Positions 26,737-35,905 of a DNA stretch of 64,000 bases are shown one piece after another. Source of the stretch: CBDCGJ01 sp965238305 (GTDB lineage: Bacteria; Pseudomonadota; Alphaproteobacteria; GCA-2731375); the NCBI GenBank assembly GCA_965238305.1, contig CBDEHK010000001.1, positions 620,001 through 684,000 on the forward strand. Direction: 5' to 3'. The stretch's first letter is position 1. Every line of letters starts with the position of its first letter. The translations under genes were made by a program, and so were the position numbers. Under the pieces are notes generated by a model. The model made no database searches and was not told where the DNA came from. It was given only the letters and a program-made list of their open reading frames with translations.

Positions 26737-26976
26737 TCATAGTCCGGAGTGACCGAAGACACGGACGAGGCTGCCGTTGAAGTCGGCCTTGCCGGCGCTG
26801 TCGAAACCGGATCCGGAAATATTATCCTGCGGGACCGTGTGGCCCGGCGTGTGCAGACCGTCGCCTTGATAGGTAACCGGCGAATGAGCCTCCGCCATCG
26901 CATGGGCGGCGTTCATGAAGCTCGGGGCAATGCGCTCTTCCAGTTCTTCGATCTCCAGTTTGAGTTCTTTTTTCAT
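26737..26976 (-). CDS. Small peptide with ELEERIAPS leader-like motif, putative peptidase/export substrate
   Basis: This 79-residue peptide has a charged amphipathic N-terminus (MKKELKLEIEELEERIAPS) and a different C-terminal part that is rich in His, Gly, Ser and Asp and has no Cys. It is the first gene before a PqqD-M50 protease and an HlyD adaptor, and a GGGAG-type ribosome site lies about 10 bases before its ATG. The leader/core layout suggests a ribosomally made peptide that is cut near Ala-Pro-Ser and exported. I do not recognise a named family, and the function is inferred from context only. Confidence 0.7.
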   Translation of the reverse strand: MKKELKLEIEELEERIAPSFMNAAHAMAEAHSPVTYQGDGLHTPGHTVPQDNISGSGFDSAGKADFNGSLVRVFGHSGL

Positions 26977-26997
26977 CGTATTTATGCTCCCTATGGC

Positions 26998-27053
26998 TTG
27001 TGTTTGATGATAAACTGCATATAATGTGCATATGCAGCATCAATGCAGTTTAT
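26998..27053 (+). promoter_or_regulatory. Divergent promoter region with MarR-type operator array
   Basis: TTGTGT (26998-27003) and TATAAT (27020-27025), spaced 16 bases, form a promoter towards the MarR gene. An 11-base inverted repeat ATAAACTGCAT / ATGCAGTTTAT (27010-27020 and 27043-27053) brackets the -10 box. Between the arms lies a second palindrome, TGCATATGCA (27027-27036). Several TGCAT half-sites in 45 bases suggest cooperative binding by the adjacent regulator and shared control of both directions. Confidence 0.6.
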
Positions 27054-27158
27054 AATTATTCCAAATGCAGACAAGACACAAAACAGTGAAACGTTTGTCA
27101 ACGGCTGGCAGGTTAAGATATGGCGCTGCCAGTAAAACAAGGTTGAACGGACAATTGG

Positions 27159-27623
27159 ATGAGTAAAGTTTCGTCTGAGCGTGATCGAGCTCTCTACGAT
27201 GCCGCGCTTGAACTATGCCCGACATTCAATTTGAAAAAGATCTCGCGGGTCATGACAAAATTCTATGACGAAGCCTTGCAGTCGGCGGCGATTTCGTCTG
27301 GGCAATTGGTTATCCTGCTGGTGCTCGCCCGGGACGGCGCCACCTCTTACGCGCGTCTGTCGCGGGAATTGTCCATGGACAGCACGGCGGTCGGGCGCGC
27401 TGCCAAGGCCCTATACGCCCGCGGCCTGGTCTCGATCGATCCGATTGAAGGCTCGCGGCGGAAGACCGTCGCCATCACCGAGGCCGGTACGGCCTGCCTT
27501 GAAAAAGCCGTCCCGCTTTGGCAGCAGGCGACGGAACGCTTCCTCAGCGACTTCGGCGACGCGGCCTGGTCACGCCTCAGAAGCGACCTCTCCCGCGCCT
27601 CAAAAACCATCCCCACGGCTTAA
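27159..27623 (+). CDS. MarR-family transcriptional regulator
   Basis: This 154-residue winged-helix protein has a recognition region LSRELSMDSTAVGRAAKALYARGLV followed by the wing GSRRKTVAITEAG, as in MarR dimers. It is transcribed away from the peptide-peptidase-adaptor genes, with an operator-like array between, so it probably represses that operon and itself. The ligand is unknown. A terminator follows 70 bases after the stop. A second long frame over the gene (27265-27723) is a shadow. Confidence 0.87.
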   Translation: MSKVSSERDRALYDAALELCPTFNLKKISRVMTKFYDEALQSAAISSGQLVILLVLARDGATSYARLSRELSMDSTAVGRAAKALYARGLVSIDPIEGSRRKTVAITEAGTACLEKAVPLWQQATERFLSDFGDAAWSRLRSDLSRASKTIPTA

Positions 27624-27693
27624 AGCGGTTTCTAATTTGAAGGCGGCGCTGCGCCAAGGGCGGCTTAGGGCCGGAATAGAAAAGCCATCGCCG

Positions 27694-27721
27694 CTCCCGT
27701 GCAGGCGGGAGTCAATTTTTT
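27694..27721 (+). terminator. Rho-independent terminator after the MarR gene
   Basis: A CTCCCG/CGGGAG stem with a six-base loop is followed, after TCAA, by six T (27716-27721). It ends plus-strand transcription. The next 115 bases, up to the Nudix gene, hold nothing I can identify. Confidence 0.7.
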
Positions 27722-27836
27722 AACTCGGATATCACGGTGATAAATAATTCCTCCATCACCATATCGAACAGCGCATACAGCACCGCCAGCCCAAAAACAC
27801 CAGCCCACTAAGTTATTCTTCTTTTCATCCGCCTAA

Positions 27837-28309
27837 TTAAAGTGCTGCTGGCTCACACCAAACCTCGATGCCGGTGGGTTCGCCGCTGGCCATCTTGTCG
27901 AGGGCAAATTTGCAATAGGGGATAATTTCCTCCGGCAGGTCGTTTGGGTCGAACCATTGCCAGCCTTCGCATTTCTCCGGCTCGGTATTGGCGATCTCGC
28001 CCTGCCATTTGGTCGTTTCGAAAAAAAGCAGATGCGGCCCTCATGCACTATTTCATGCAAAACCAGGACCAGCGACAGATCGGCAGCAGCGATGGCAACG
28101 CCGGTTTCTTCCGCCGCTTCGCGGATGGCGCCATCAATAATGGTCTCGCCGATTTCGAGATGACCGGCGCAGAGGTGATAAAGGCCGTCGCCATAGCCGG
28201 TATTCTTGCGTCGACCCAGTAATATCTGATCATCGCGACGAAAAACAACATGCAGATCGACCGGAAAGCGGCGCGGGTCGAGGGTGTCACTCAATGGGCC
28301 TCGTCCCAA
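27837..28309 (-). pseudogene. Nudix hydrolase, frameshifted
   Basis: The first frame carries a complete Nudix box (GHLEIGETIIDGAIREAAEETGV) and runs to HEGRICFF. The rest of a normal Nudix protein (ETTKWQGEIANTEPEK, GWQWFDPNDLP, ending EVWCEPAAL) continues in another frame and stops at 27839-27837. One missing T in the seven-base run at 28021-28027 explains the break; with eight, a protein of about 157 residues is restored. Nudix enzymes hydrolyse nucleoside diphosphate derivatives. The Nudix box is intact, so the change affects only the C-terminal part. The start overlaps polA by 19 bases and is not certain. Confidence 0.8.
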
Positions 28310-31095
28310 TTGTCACCGGCATGGGCATCGACCGTCAGGGGGACGCTGAGATGGGCCGCCCCGGACATCACTTTCGCCACCAAGACTTTAGTCTCTTCGA
28401 CTTCCGCTGCCGGGGTATCGAAGATCAATTCGTCATGCACCTGCAGCAACATTTTGGCCCCCAGACCGGCAGCTGCCAGGGCATCCGGCAGGCGCACCAT
28501 GGCGCGGCGGATGACATCGGCGGCGGAGCCTTGGATCGGCGCATTGATCGCGGCGCGTTCTTGGAAACCTTTACGAGACGGATTTTTGTCGTTGATGCCC
28601 GGCATATGGATGCGGCGGCCAAAAATCGTCGTAACATGACCAAGCTTGCGGCAGCTCTCAATCGTCGCATCCATATAGGTGCGGATGCCGGGGTAGCGTT
28701 CGAAATAGGCGGTGATGTAAGCCTGCGCCTCGGTGCGGGAGATGTTCAAATTATTGGCCAGGCCAAAGGCGCTCATGCCATAGATGATGCCAAAATTGAT
28801 CGCCTTGGCACGACGGCGCACCATCGGGTCCATACCCTCAATCGGGGTGTCGAACACCTGCGACGCGGTTAGGGCGTGAATATCGAGGCCGTCATGAAAA
28901 GCTTGGCGAAGCGGTTCGATCTCGGCAATGTGGGCCAGGATACGCAATTCGATCTGCGAATAGTCGGCGCTGATCAGCTTACAGCCCTCACGCGCGATAA
29001 AGGCCTTGCGGATTTTGCGCCCTTCTTCGGTGCGGATCGGAATATTCTGCAAATTCGGATCGGTTGAAGCCAGGCGGCCGGTCGAGGTCGCCGCCATCGC
29101 ATAAGAGGTGTGGACGCGTCCAGTTTTAGGATTGATCTGTTCTTGCAAACTGTCCGTATAGGTGCTTTTCAACTTCGCCAACTGGCGATGATCGATGATC
29201 CGGGCCGGCAGGTCATGGCCCTGTGCCGCTAGTCCCTCCAACACATCGGCGCCGGTGGCGTAGGCCCCGGTTTTGGTTTTTTTACCGCCCGGCAAGCTCA
29301 TCTTGTCGAACAGGATTTCGCCCAACTGTTTCGGCGAGTTGACGTTGAATTCCTCGCCCGCCAACTCAAATATCTGCCCCTTGAGCTCGCCCATACGGTG
29401 GGCGAAATCTTCCGACAGGCCGCTTAACACCTGCGCGTCGACCCGGATGCCTTCCCGCTCCATCGCCACCAACACCGGCGCCAAGGGCCGCTCCATGGTC
29501 TCGTATACCGTGGTCAGGCGGTCTATTGGCAGGCGCGGTTTCAAGACCCGATGCAGCCGCAGGGTAATATCCGCGTCTTCCGCGGCATAATCGACCGCCT
29601 TGTCCAGCGGTACATAATCGAAAGTAATGGCGGCTTTACCGCTGCCAGCGACTTCTTTAAAGGGCACCGGTGAAATATCGAAATGCAGACGCGACAGCTC
29701 GTCCATCCCATGACCGTGCAAGCCGCCTTCCAGGACATAGGACAATAACATGGTATCGTCGATCGGCGTCACATCGATGCCGACTTGTTGAAATATCAGC
29801 AGATCGTATTTGATGTTCTGACCGATTTTCAGGACCCCGGGGTCTTCCAACAGTGGCTTCAGCGCCGCCAGCGCCTGGTCGCTGGGAATTTGCGCCGGCG
29901 CCTCCGTCGGGGCTTCGCCGTCGCCGCCTAAGTCCAAGGTGGCCTGTCCGACCGGGGCTTTGTGGGCTATCGGGACATAACAGGCTTTGCCCGGTGTGAT
30001 CGACAAGGAGATACCGACCAGTTCCGCCTGCATCGCGTCCAGCGAGGTCGTCTCCGTGTCGACCGCTACCTGTCCGGCGGCGACGGCGTCGGCAATCCAA
30101 GCCTCCAGCGCCGCCATGTCGATGACGCATTCATAGTCGCGCCCGGCAGCGGCGAGATTTTCCGGCGCCAGCGCCGCGCCGCCGCCGCTATCGGCGATTT
30201 CCGGCGCTTCCAAGTCATTGCGCGAAGCTATTTTTGTGACCAAGGTTTTGAACGATTGCTCGGCCAGGAATTCGAACAACATGTCGAAATCACGTTCCCG
30301 CATGCGCACTTGATCAAGGCTATGTTCCACCGGCACGTCTTGACGCAGGCGCACCAACTCCCGGCTGACCCGCGCCAGATCGGCAAATTCTATCAGGTTT
30401 TCGCGCCGCTTGTTCTGTTTGATCTCTCCCGCCCGCGCCAGCAGAGTATCCAAATCGCCATATTCATTGATTAGCAGCGCCGCCGTCTTCACCCCGATGC
30501 CGGGGACGCCGGGCACGTTGTCGGTCGAATCTCCACACAAAGCCTGGACGTCGACCACCTTGTCGGGACCGACGCCAAATTTTTCGTGGACCTGCTCATC
30601 TAGGATACGGCGGGATTTCATCGGATCGAACATTTCGACGCCGTCGCCAACCAGTTGCATCAGGTCTTTATCCGAAGATACGATGGTCGTCGTCATGCCG
30701 GCTTCTTTGGCCAGACGGCTGTAGGTGGCGATAATATCATCGGCTTCGAAGCCGCCCATTTCGATGGTGGCCAGATTGAAGGCGCGACTGGCATTTTTCA
30801 CAATATCAAATTGCGGCCGCAGATCGTCCGGCGGCGGCGGGCGGTGGGCTTTATATTCCGGATAGATATCGTTGCGGAAGGTTTTTCGCGCCGCATCAAA
30901 AATCACCGCAAAATGGCTTGGCTGTTCCGGGCCGGACAAATCTTCCAGCAATTTTTCCAGCATGTTGCAGAAGCCCAAGACCGCATTGACCGGGGTGCCG
31001 TCCGGCCGCGTCATGGGCGGCAGCGCATGATAGGCGCGGAATATATAGGCCGAGCCATCGATCAGATAAAGGTGGCTGGCATTTTCTTCAGACAT
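28291..31095 (-). CDS. polA: DNA polymerase I
   Basis: The 934-residue enzyme has all three activities. The 5' nuclease begins DGSAYIFRAYHA, and the 3'-5' exonuclease keeps its acidic residues (AVDTETTSLD). The polymerase has ADYSQIELRILAH, RRAKAINFGIIYGMS and LQVHDELIF. It fills gaps and removes RNA primers in replication and repair. The length is typical of alphaproteobacteria. It precedes a broken Nudix gene on the same strand. Confidence 0.98.
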   Translation of the reverse strand: MSEENASHLYLIDGSAYIFRAYHALPPMTRPDGTPVNAVLGFCNMLEKLLEDLSGPEQPSHFAVIFDAARKTFRNDIYPEYKAHRPPPPDDLRPQFDIVKNASRAFNLATIEMGGFEADDIIATYSRLAKEAGMTTTIVSSDKDLMQLVGDGVEMFDPMKSRRILDEQVHEKFGVGPDKVVDVQALCGDSTDNVPGVPGIGVKTAALLINEYGDLDTLLARAGEIKQNKRRENLIEFADLARVSRELVRLRQDVPVEHSLDQVRMRERDFDMLFEFLAEQSFKTLVTKIASRNDLEAPEIADSGGGAALAPENLAAAGRDYECVIDMAALEAWIADAVAAGQVAVDTETTSLDAMQAELVGISLSITPGKACYVPIAHKAPVGQATLDLGGDGEAPTEAPAQIPSDQALAALKPLLEDPGVLKIGQNIKYDLLIFQQVGIDVTPIDDTMLLSYVLEGGLHGHGMDELSRLHFDISPVPFKEVAGSGKAAITFDYVPLDKAVDYAAEDADITLRLHRVLKPRLPIDRLTTVYETMERPLAPVLVAMEREGIRVDAQVLSGLSEDFAHRMGELKGQIFELAGEEFNVNSPKQLGEILFDKMSLPGGKKTKTGAYATGADVLEGLAAQGHDLPARIIDHRQLAKLKSTYTDSLQEQINPKTGRVHTSYAMAATSTGRLASTDPNLQNIPIRTEEGRKIRKAFIAREGCKLISADYSQIELRILAHIAEIEPLRQAFHDGLDIHALTASQVFDTPIEGMDPMVRRRAKAINFGIIYGMSAFGLANNLNISRTEAQAYITAYFERYPGIRTYMDATIESCRKLGHVTTIFGRRIHMPGINDKNPSRKGFQERAAINAPIQGSAADVIRRAMVRLPDALAAAGLGAKMLLQVHDELIFDTPAAEVEETKVLVAKVMSGAAHLSVPLTVDAHAGDNWDEAH

Positions 31096-31121
31096 ACACT
31101 ATTCCCCGCCCTGACACGCCG

Positions 31122-31295
31122 CTAATGGGCGCTCGCCGCTGCTTTGCCGAGCACAAACCGGCAACCACAATAAGGGCAGTCGATGCTGTCCTTGTCGCCC
31201 ATATTCAAATAAACCGCCGGATGGCCCAAGGCCCCGCCGCCGCCGTCGCAACGAACCGAGCGGTCCGTGGTTTCGACTATTTCTGGTGCTTCCAT
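31122..31295 (-). CDS. Small zinc-finger protein (CHCC/NDUFS6-like)
   Basis: The protein has 57 residues from the ATG at 31295. It shows one Cys and one His in VRCDGGGGALGHPAVYL and a CPYC pair, the C-H-C-C zinc site shared with the mitochondrial complex I subunit NDUFS6. Bacterial members are tiny and common in alphaproteobacteria. Their role is not established, though a link to complex I has been suggested for the eukaryotic form. An ATG at 31331 would add 12 residues. It lies 26 bases upstream of polA. Confidence 0.85.
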   Translation of the reverse strand: MEAPEIVETTDRSVRCDGGGGALGHPAVYLNMGDKDSIDCPYCGCRFVLGKAAASAH

Positions 31296-31475
31296 GCCTT
31301 GTTCTTCCCTAAACTCATCTCTAAAATTCATTTTCCTTGGCCGCGCCTGACGGTGAATATTGACCGCGGGCTTCTGGCGATGATACCCATGGGCGCCTGA
31401 CATTCAACCGATCTGGCGACTTCGCCCGAACTTATCATATCCATTCACGTTATCACTGTTTTATCTCAGAGTTGT

Positions 31476-32456
31476 ATGACCGCCAAACATTCATATGCCA
31501 ACGCGCCGGACCTGGCGCTGGAAACCCAGGCCTTGCGAAAACAATATCGCAACACGCCTCCCGGTACGCCGCCGGCGTTGTCTGGCATCGATTTGGCTGT
31601 ACCGCGCGGCTCGATCTTTGGTCTGTTAGGCCCCAATGGCGCCGGCAAGTCGACTTTCATCAATATTATCGCCGGCTTGGTGGTAAAAACCTCCGGCACG
31701 GCGAAAATCTGGGGCTTCGATATCGAGCGAGAAAGCCGTCTGGCCCGCAGTGCCATCGGTGTGGTGCCACAAGAACTGAATATCGATCCGTTTTTTACGC
31801 CGAAGGAAATGCTGGAATTTCAGGCCGGCCTGTATGGCGTGCCAAAGGCGGCCCGGCAAAGTGACGAAATCTTGGCGGCCGTGCATCTGAGCGACAAGGC
31901 GGACGCTTATACCCGCAGTCTTTCGGGCGGCATGCGCCGTCGTTTGCTGATCGCCAAAGCCTTAGTCCATGCGCCGCCGGTTTTGATATTGGACGAACCA
32001 ACCGCCGGGGTCGATGTTGAGCTGCGCCAGCAACTTTGGCAATATGTCCAGGATTTGAACCAGCGCGGGGTAACGATTATCCTGACCACCCACTATCTGG
32101 AGGAAGCCGAGGCGCTTTGCGATCAGATCGCCATTATTAACCACGGCGAAGTGGTGGCTTGCGACGATACCGCAAATCTGGTCAATCAGTTGGACACCAA
32201 AGAATTGATTATCACAACGGTGGAGGCGATAGAGGCGCTGCCGCCGTCGCTGGCACGCCATGACGCCAAACTGGTTGGGACCAATCAATTAGCGGTCCAT
32301 TATCGCCCCAGCCGGACGCAAATTTCCGATATTTTGGCGTCCACGCGAACCGCCGGCCTGACCATTGCCGACCTGACGACAAAAGAAAGCGATTTGGAGG
32401 ATGTTTTCCTGGCCTTGACGAAATCCGACGCAATTTCGGGTCAGAAAAGCCAATAG
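31476..32456 (+). CDS. ABC transporter ATP-binding protein (CcmA/YadG type)
   Basis: This 326-residue ATPase has the Walker A GPNGAGKST, signature LSGGM, Walker B LILDEPTAGVD and the H-loop TTHYLEEAE, with a C-terminal extension of about 80 residues typical of the drug/lipid export group. Its permease would be an ABC-2 type protein, but none is encoded on either side, so the partner must be elsewhere. The 3' end overlaps the convergent sugar-nucleotide dehydrogenase by 16 bases. Confidence 0.9.
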   Translation: MTAKHSYANAPDLALETQALRKQYRNTPPGTPPALSGIDLAVPRGSIFGLLGPNGAGKSTFINIIAGLVVKTSGTAKIWGFDIERESRLARSAIGVVPQELNIDPFFTPKEMLEFQAGLYGVPKAARQSDEILAAVHLSDKADAYTRSLSGGMRRRLLIAKALVHAPPVLILDEPTAGVDVELRQQLWQYVQDLNQRGVTIILTTHYLEEAEALCDQIAIINHGEVVACDDTANLVNQLDTKELIITTVEAIEALPPSLARHDAKLVGTNQLAVHYRPSRTQISDILASTRTAGLTIADLTTKESDLEDVFLALTKSDAISGQKSQ

Positions 32457-33721
32457 TTGAGGTTTGCCGGCCAACGGCGGTCGGCCCAGATGCCTTTGAT
32501 GTCGGCGATCAGGCCGCCGTCGCGCATTAATCCGCCTGCTTGCTGGGCTGTCAGGGCGACAAAATCTTGGTGCGGTACGGCGGGTATGACGCCGTCATAG
32601 GCCGCCGCCACTGGCAATTCGGTCAGCAGCTCCAAACCATACATCGCCCGCGCTTCAGTCGGGTCAGCATGAGGGTCGAAGACGTCAACCGCCAGGCCAT
32701 GGACGCTCAACCCGGCAATCAGGTCGGCGACCTTGCTATTGCGCAAATCGCGGACATTTTCCTTGAACGTCAGGCCCAGCACCAACACCTTGGCCCCTTT
32801 CGCCAGGCGAGCGGCGATAATATCGGCCAGGCGGTAGCCCATTTCATCGTTGATTTTGCGGCCAGCCAGGATAACTTCGGGCTGATGGTCGACCTTTTTA
32901 GCCTGATGGGCCAGATAAAAGGGATCGACACCGATACAGTGGCCGCCGACCAGGCCCGGCTTGAAAGGCAAGAAATTCCATTTGCTTTTTGCCGCCGCCA
33001 GTACTTCATGCACCGAGAGATCGAGTTTTTCACAGATCAAGGCAACTTCGTTGACAAAGGCGATATTGATGTCCCGCTGGGCGTTTTCAATCACTTTCGC
33101 CGCTTCCGCCGTTTCGATCGAGGCCGCCTGAAAAATACCGCCTTGAGTTATTTTACCGTAAATTCGCGCCAGCTCGGCAGTGAGGCCGGTATCTTCACCG
33201 GCCACCACCTTGGTGATTGAGGCCAGACCATGGGCACCATCGCCGGGATTGATCCGTTCGGGTGAATAACCAAGGTGAAATTGCCGGCCCGCCGTCATTC
33301 CGGAAGCTTTTTCCAGCGCCGGGCCGCAAATATCTCGGGTGACGCCCGGATAGACGGTGCTTTCGATCACAATGACCGCGCCTTCGGGCATGGCCGCGCC
33401 AACTGTCGCGCAAGCCGCCAACAAAACCGACAAATCCGGCTCGTTTTTGCTGTCGACCGGCGTCGGGACGGTAATGATATAGAGCGCGTTGGCCGCAATT
33501 GCCGCTGAATCTGTGGTGATTTCAAGGGGCGACGCGGTAAGCTCGGTTTTGCTCACTTCGCCGGCCACATCCTCGCCCGCTAACAATGCAGCCGCCCGGG
33601 CCTTAGATGTGTCGTATCCGGTCACCGAATAATGCTGCGACAAGGCCAAGGCCAGCGGCAGACCGACATAGCCAAGCCCGATCACGGCAATTGTCGGTTG
33701 ATCAGTAAGCTTCGCCACCAT
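32441..33721 (-). CDS. Nucleotide-sugar 6-dehydrogenase (TviB/WbpO type)
   Basis: From the ATG at 33721 the protein has 426 residues. It has the NAD loop IAVIGLGYVGLPLA, the central FxPGxxGGxC-type active site (KPGLVGGHCIGVDPFYL, Cys262) and the C-terminal GLTFKENVRDLRNSKV. These match dehydrogenases that oxidise UDP-N-acetyl-glucosamine or galactosamine to the uronic acid for surface polysaccharide. The exact sugar is not readable. It is divergent from the CapD-like gene, and a weak inverted repeat TTAGG-N5-CCTAA (33745-33759) lies between them. Confidence 0.88.
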   Translation of the reverse strand: MVAKLTDQPTIAVIGLGYVGLPLALALSQHYSVTGYDTSKARAAALLAGEDVAGEVSKTELTASPLEITTDSAAIAANALYIITVPTPVDSKNEPDLSVLLAACATVGAAMPEGAVIVIESTVYPGVTRDICGPALEKASGMTAGRQFHLGYSPERINPGDGAHGLASITKVVAGEDTGLTAELARIYGKITQGGIFQAASIETAEAAKVIENAQRDINIAFVNEVALICEKLDLSVHEVLAAAKSKWNFLPFKPGLVGGHCIGVDPFYLAHQAKKVDHQPEVILAGRKINDEMGYRLADIIAARLAKGAKVLVLGLTFKENVRDLRNSKVADLIAGLSVHGLAVDVFDPHADPTEARAMYGLELLTELPVAAAYDGVIPAVPHQDFVALTAQQAGGLMRDGGLIADIKGIWADRRWPANLNYWLF

Positions 33722-33883
33722 GTTTTGGCTCAATCCTGTTGTTATTAGGTGCCGCCTAACACCAAACCGACATAGCCGGCAAGTTAATAGGGACAATTAT
33801 TGCGATTACTACTGTTCTTTCGCCCCGGAAATGGAGTAAAAATAGTCGGTTACCTTTTTATTATCGGGGATGGGCGTCCCAGA

Positions 33884-35803
33884 ATGAAGCAAAATAGCCA
33901 TTGGCGTTTTTTACTTGTTGCTGTGCATGACGCAACGATGGCGGTGATTGCGTTCGAACTATCGGTTTGGATTCGGCTTTATTCCGTCGGTACGCCGCAA
34001 TCTTTGCTCTATCTTTGGCAGGGCACCTTGGTCTTCACCATCGTCGTGATTGCGGTTTTTTGGTGGCAGGGTCTGCAACGCGGGATCTGGCGCTACACCT
34101 CCTTTTCCGATGTTAAGGATATTGTCCGGGCCACCACATTGGCGGTCTTGATATTCTTGCCGACGATGTTCTTGCTGACCCGCTTGGAAGGTTTACCGCG
34201 CAGCGCCATGGCAATTACCTGGATCACGATGATCGTTTTTCTAACGCTGCCGCGACTGACCTATCGGTTATTGAAAGATGGCGACCTGAACCTCTTCCGC
34301 GAACGCAATGGCGGCAGCGAGCGGGTGCCGGTTCTGTTAGTCGGCGCCGGCGATCTTGCCGATATTTTCCTGCGTGAGATGGAACGGACACCCAACGACA
34401 GCTATCATATTGTCGGTATCCTGGACGATAAAGGGACCCGGGTTGGGCGCAATCTGCGCGGCGTGCGAGTGCTTGGCAATCTGCAAGCGATGGAGGCGGT
34501 GGTCGAGCAACTGAGCCAACAAGGCCAGCGCCCGCAGCGGGTTATCATTGCCACCGATCGCATCGACGGTGCCGCCGTGGCAGCAATGGTCGAAAAGGCG
34601 GATTTGCTTGGTCTGCCATTGTCGCGCATCCCACGTCTAACTGATTTTAAAGATAACCGGGCGCACGCCCAGATTGCCGAACGCCCGATCGATGTTGAAG
34701 ATTTGTTGGGCCGCCCGCAAAAAGTCTTAAACCGCGCCGAGATGGAAAATCTGGTGGCCGGCCGGCGGGTCATTGTCACCGGCGCCGGTGGCACCATCGG
34801 GGCCGAATTGGCCCGGCAAATAGCCGCCTTAGGACCGGATCGGTTGGTTTTGTTCGATAATTCCGAATATGCCCTCTACCAAATTGATCTCGAGCTGGCG
34901 GAAAACAATAGCGACGTGAACCGCATCGCCTATTTAGGCGATGTGCGGGATCAGGCGCGGATTTCTCAGGTCTTCGCCCTGGAGACGCCGGAGCTGGTCT
35001 TCCACGCCGCCGCCTTCAAGCATGTGCCGATGGTCGAAGCCAATCCGAATGAAGGGGTGCTGACCAATGTGATTGGCACCCAGATCTTGGCCAATGCCGC
35101 GATGAAAGCCGAATGCCTGGCCATGGTCTTAATCTCGACCGACAAGGCAGTCTATCCGACCAGCGTTATGGGCGCTTCAAAGCGGGTCGCCGAAATGATT
35201 TGCCAGGGCCTTAGTCTGCGTGGCGGCTCGACCCGCTTTGTCACCGTCCGGTTTGGCAATGTTTTGGGCTCAACCGGCTCCGTGGTGCCGTTATTCCAGC
35301 GGCAACTGGCCCGTGGCGGCCCCTTGACCGTCACCCATCCAGAGATCACCCGTTATTTCATGACCACCCGGGAGGCGGTCGAACTGGTCCTGCAGGCCAC
35401 TGCGGCAACGCCGGAGCAGGGCGAAGAAGGCAAGATATTCGTGCTCGATATGGGTGAGCCGGTAAAAATCGTCGATCTGGCGCAGCAGATGATCCGCCTG
35501 GCCGGCCATCAACCGGATCGCGACATTGACATCACCTTCACCGGTCTTCGCCCCGGCGAAAAATTGCATGAAGAGCTGTTCCACGACAAAGAAGCCTTGA
35601 TTGCCACCCATATGATCGGCGTCATGTTGGCGGCGCCCAGGTTCATCGATTATGAGCTGCTGGACCGCCGTTTGGGCGAATTGGAAGCGGCCGCGCGGGA
35701 GCGCAACACGGCATTGACCTTGACCAGTTTAGGTCATTTGGTTCCGGAATTTACCAATGGTGACGTGGAACTTCGCCGTAAAAGCAGCGGCGCGTCTGAT
35801 TGA
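33884..35803 (+). CDS. Membrane nucleotide-sugar 4,6-dehydratase (WbpM/CapD family)
   Basis: From the ATG at 33884 the protein has 639 residues. Four N-terminal membrane segments are followed by a CoA-binding-like Rossmann domain (VPVLLVGAGDLADIFLREM) and a second extended SDR domain (VIVTGAGGTIGAELARQIA). The active-site stretch is STDKAVYPTSVMGASKR, with Met where most SDR enzymes have Tyr, the hallmark of WbpM-type UDP-GlcNAc C6 dehydratases. It probably makes a 4-keto-6-deoxy sugar for the cell-surface glycan. An upstream ATG at 33800 adds residues that do not look like the family. Confidence 0.9.
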   Translation: MKQNSHWRFLLVAVHDATMAVIAFELSVWIRLYSVGTPQSLLYLWQGTLVFTIVVIAVFWWQGLQRGIWRYTSFSDVKDIVRATTLAVLIFLPTMFLLTRLEGLPRSAMAITWITMIVFLTLPRLTYRLLKDGDLNLFRERNGGSERVPVLLVGAGDLADIFLREMERTPNDSYHIVGILDDKGTRVGRNLRGVRVLGNLQAMEAVVEQLSQQGQRPQRVIIATDRIDGAAVAAMVEKADLLGLPLSRIPRLTDFKDNRAHAQIAERPIDVEDLLGRPQKVLNRAEMENLVAGRRVIVTGAGGTIGAELARQIAALGPDRLVLFDNSEYALYQIDLELAENNSDVNRIAYLGDVRDQARISQVFALETPELVFHAAAFKHVPMVEANPNEGVLTNVIGTQILANAAMKAECLAMVLISTDKAVYPTSVMGASKRVAEMICQGLSLRGGSTRFVTVRFGNVLGSTGSVVPLFQRQLARGGPLTVTHPEITRYFMTTREAVELVLQATAATPEQGEEGKIFVLDMGEPVKIVDLAQQMIRLAGHQPDRDIDITFTGLRPGEKLHEELFHDKEALIATHMIGVMLAAPRFIDYELLDRRLGELEAAARERNTALTLTSLGHLVPEFTNGDVELRRKSSGASD

Positions 35804-35905
35804 CCCGAAATCGGCGCAAAAATACGATCTGATATTCCGCGCCGACCAGAGCCGTGTTATAGCTGCCCATCTGGTCAATTATCTATTCAGCGGAACATTT
35901 TCACC

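Noticed and set aside
26730..26903. N-terminal extension of the M50 peptidase frame over the peptide gene
   Set aside because: It is an Arg-rich shadow of the peptide in another frame, with no similarity to the peptidase family. The GTG after the peptide stop gives a sensible protein.
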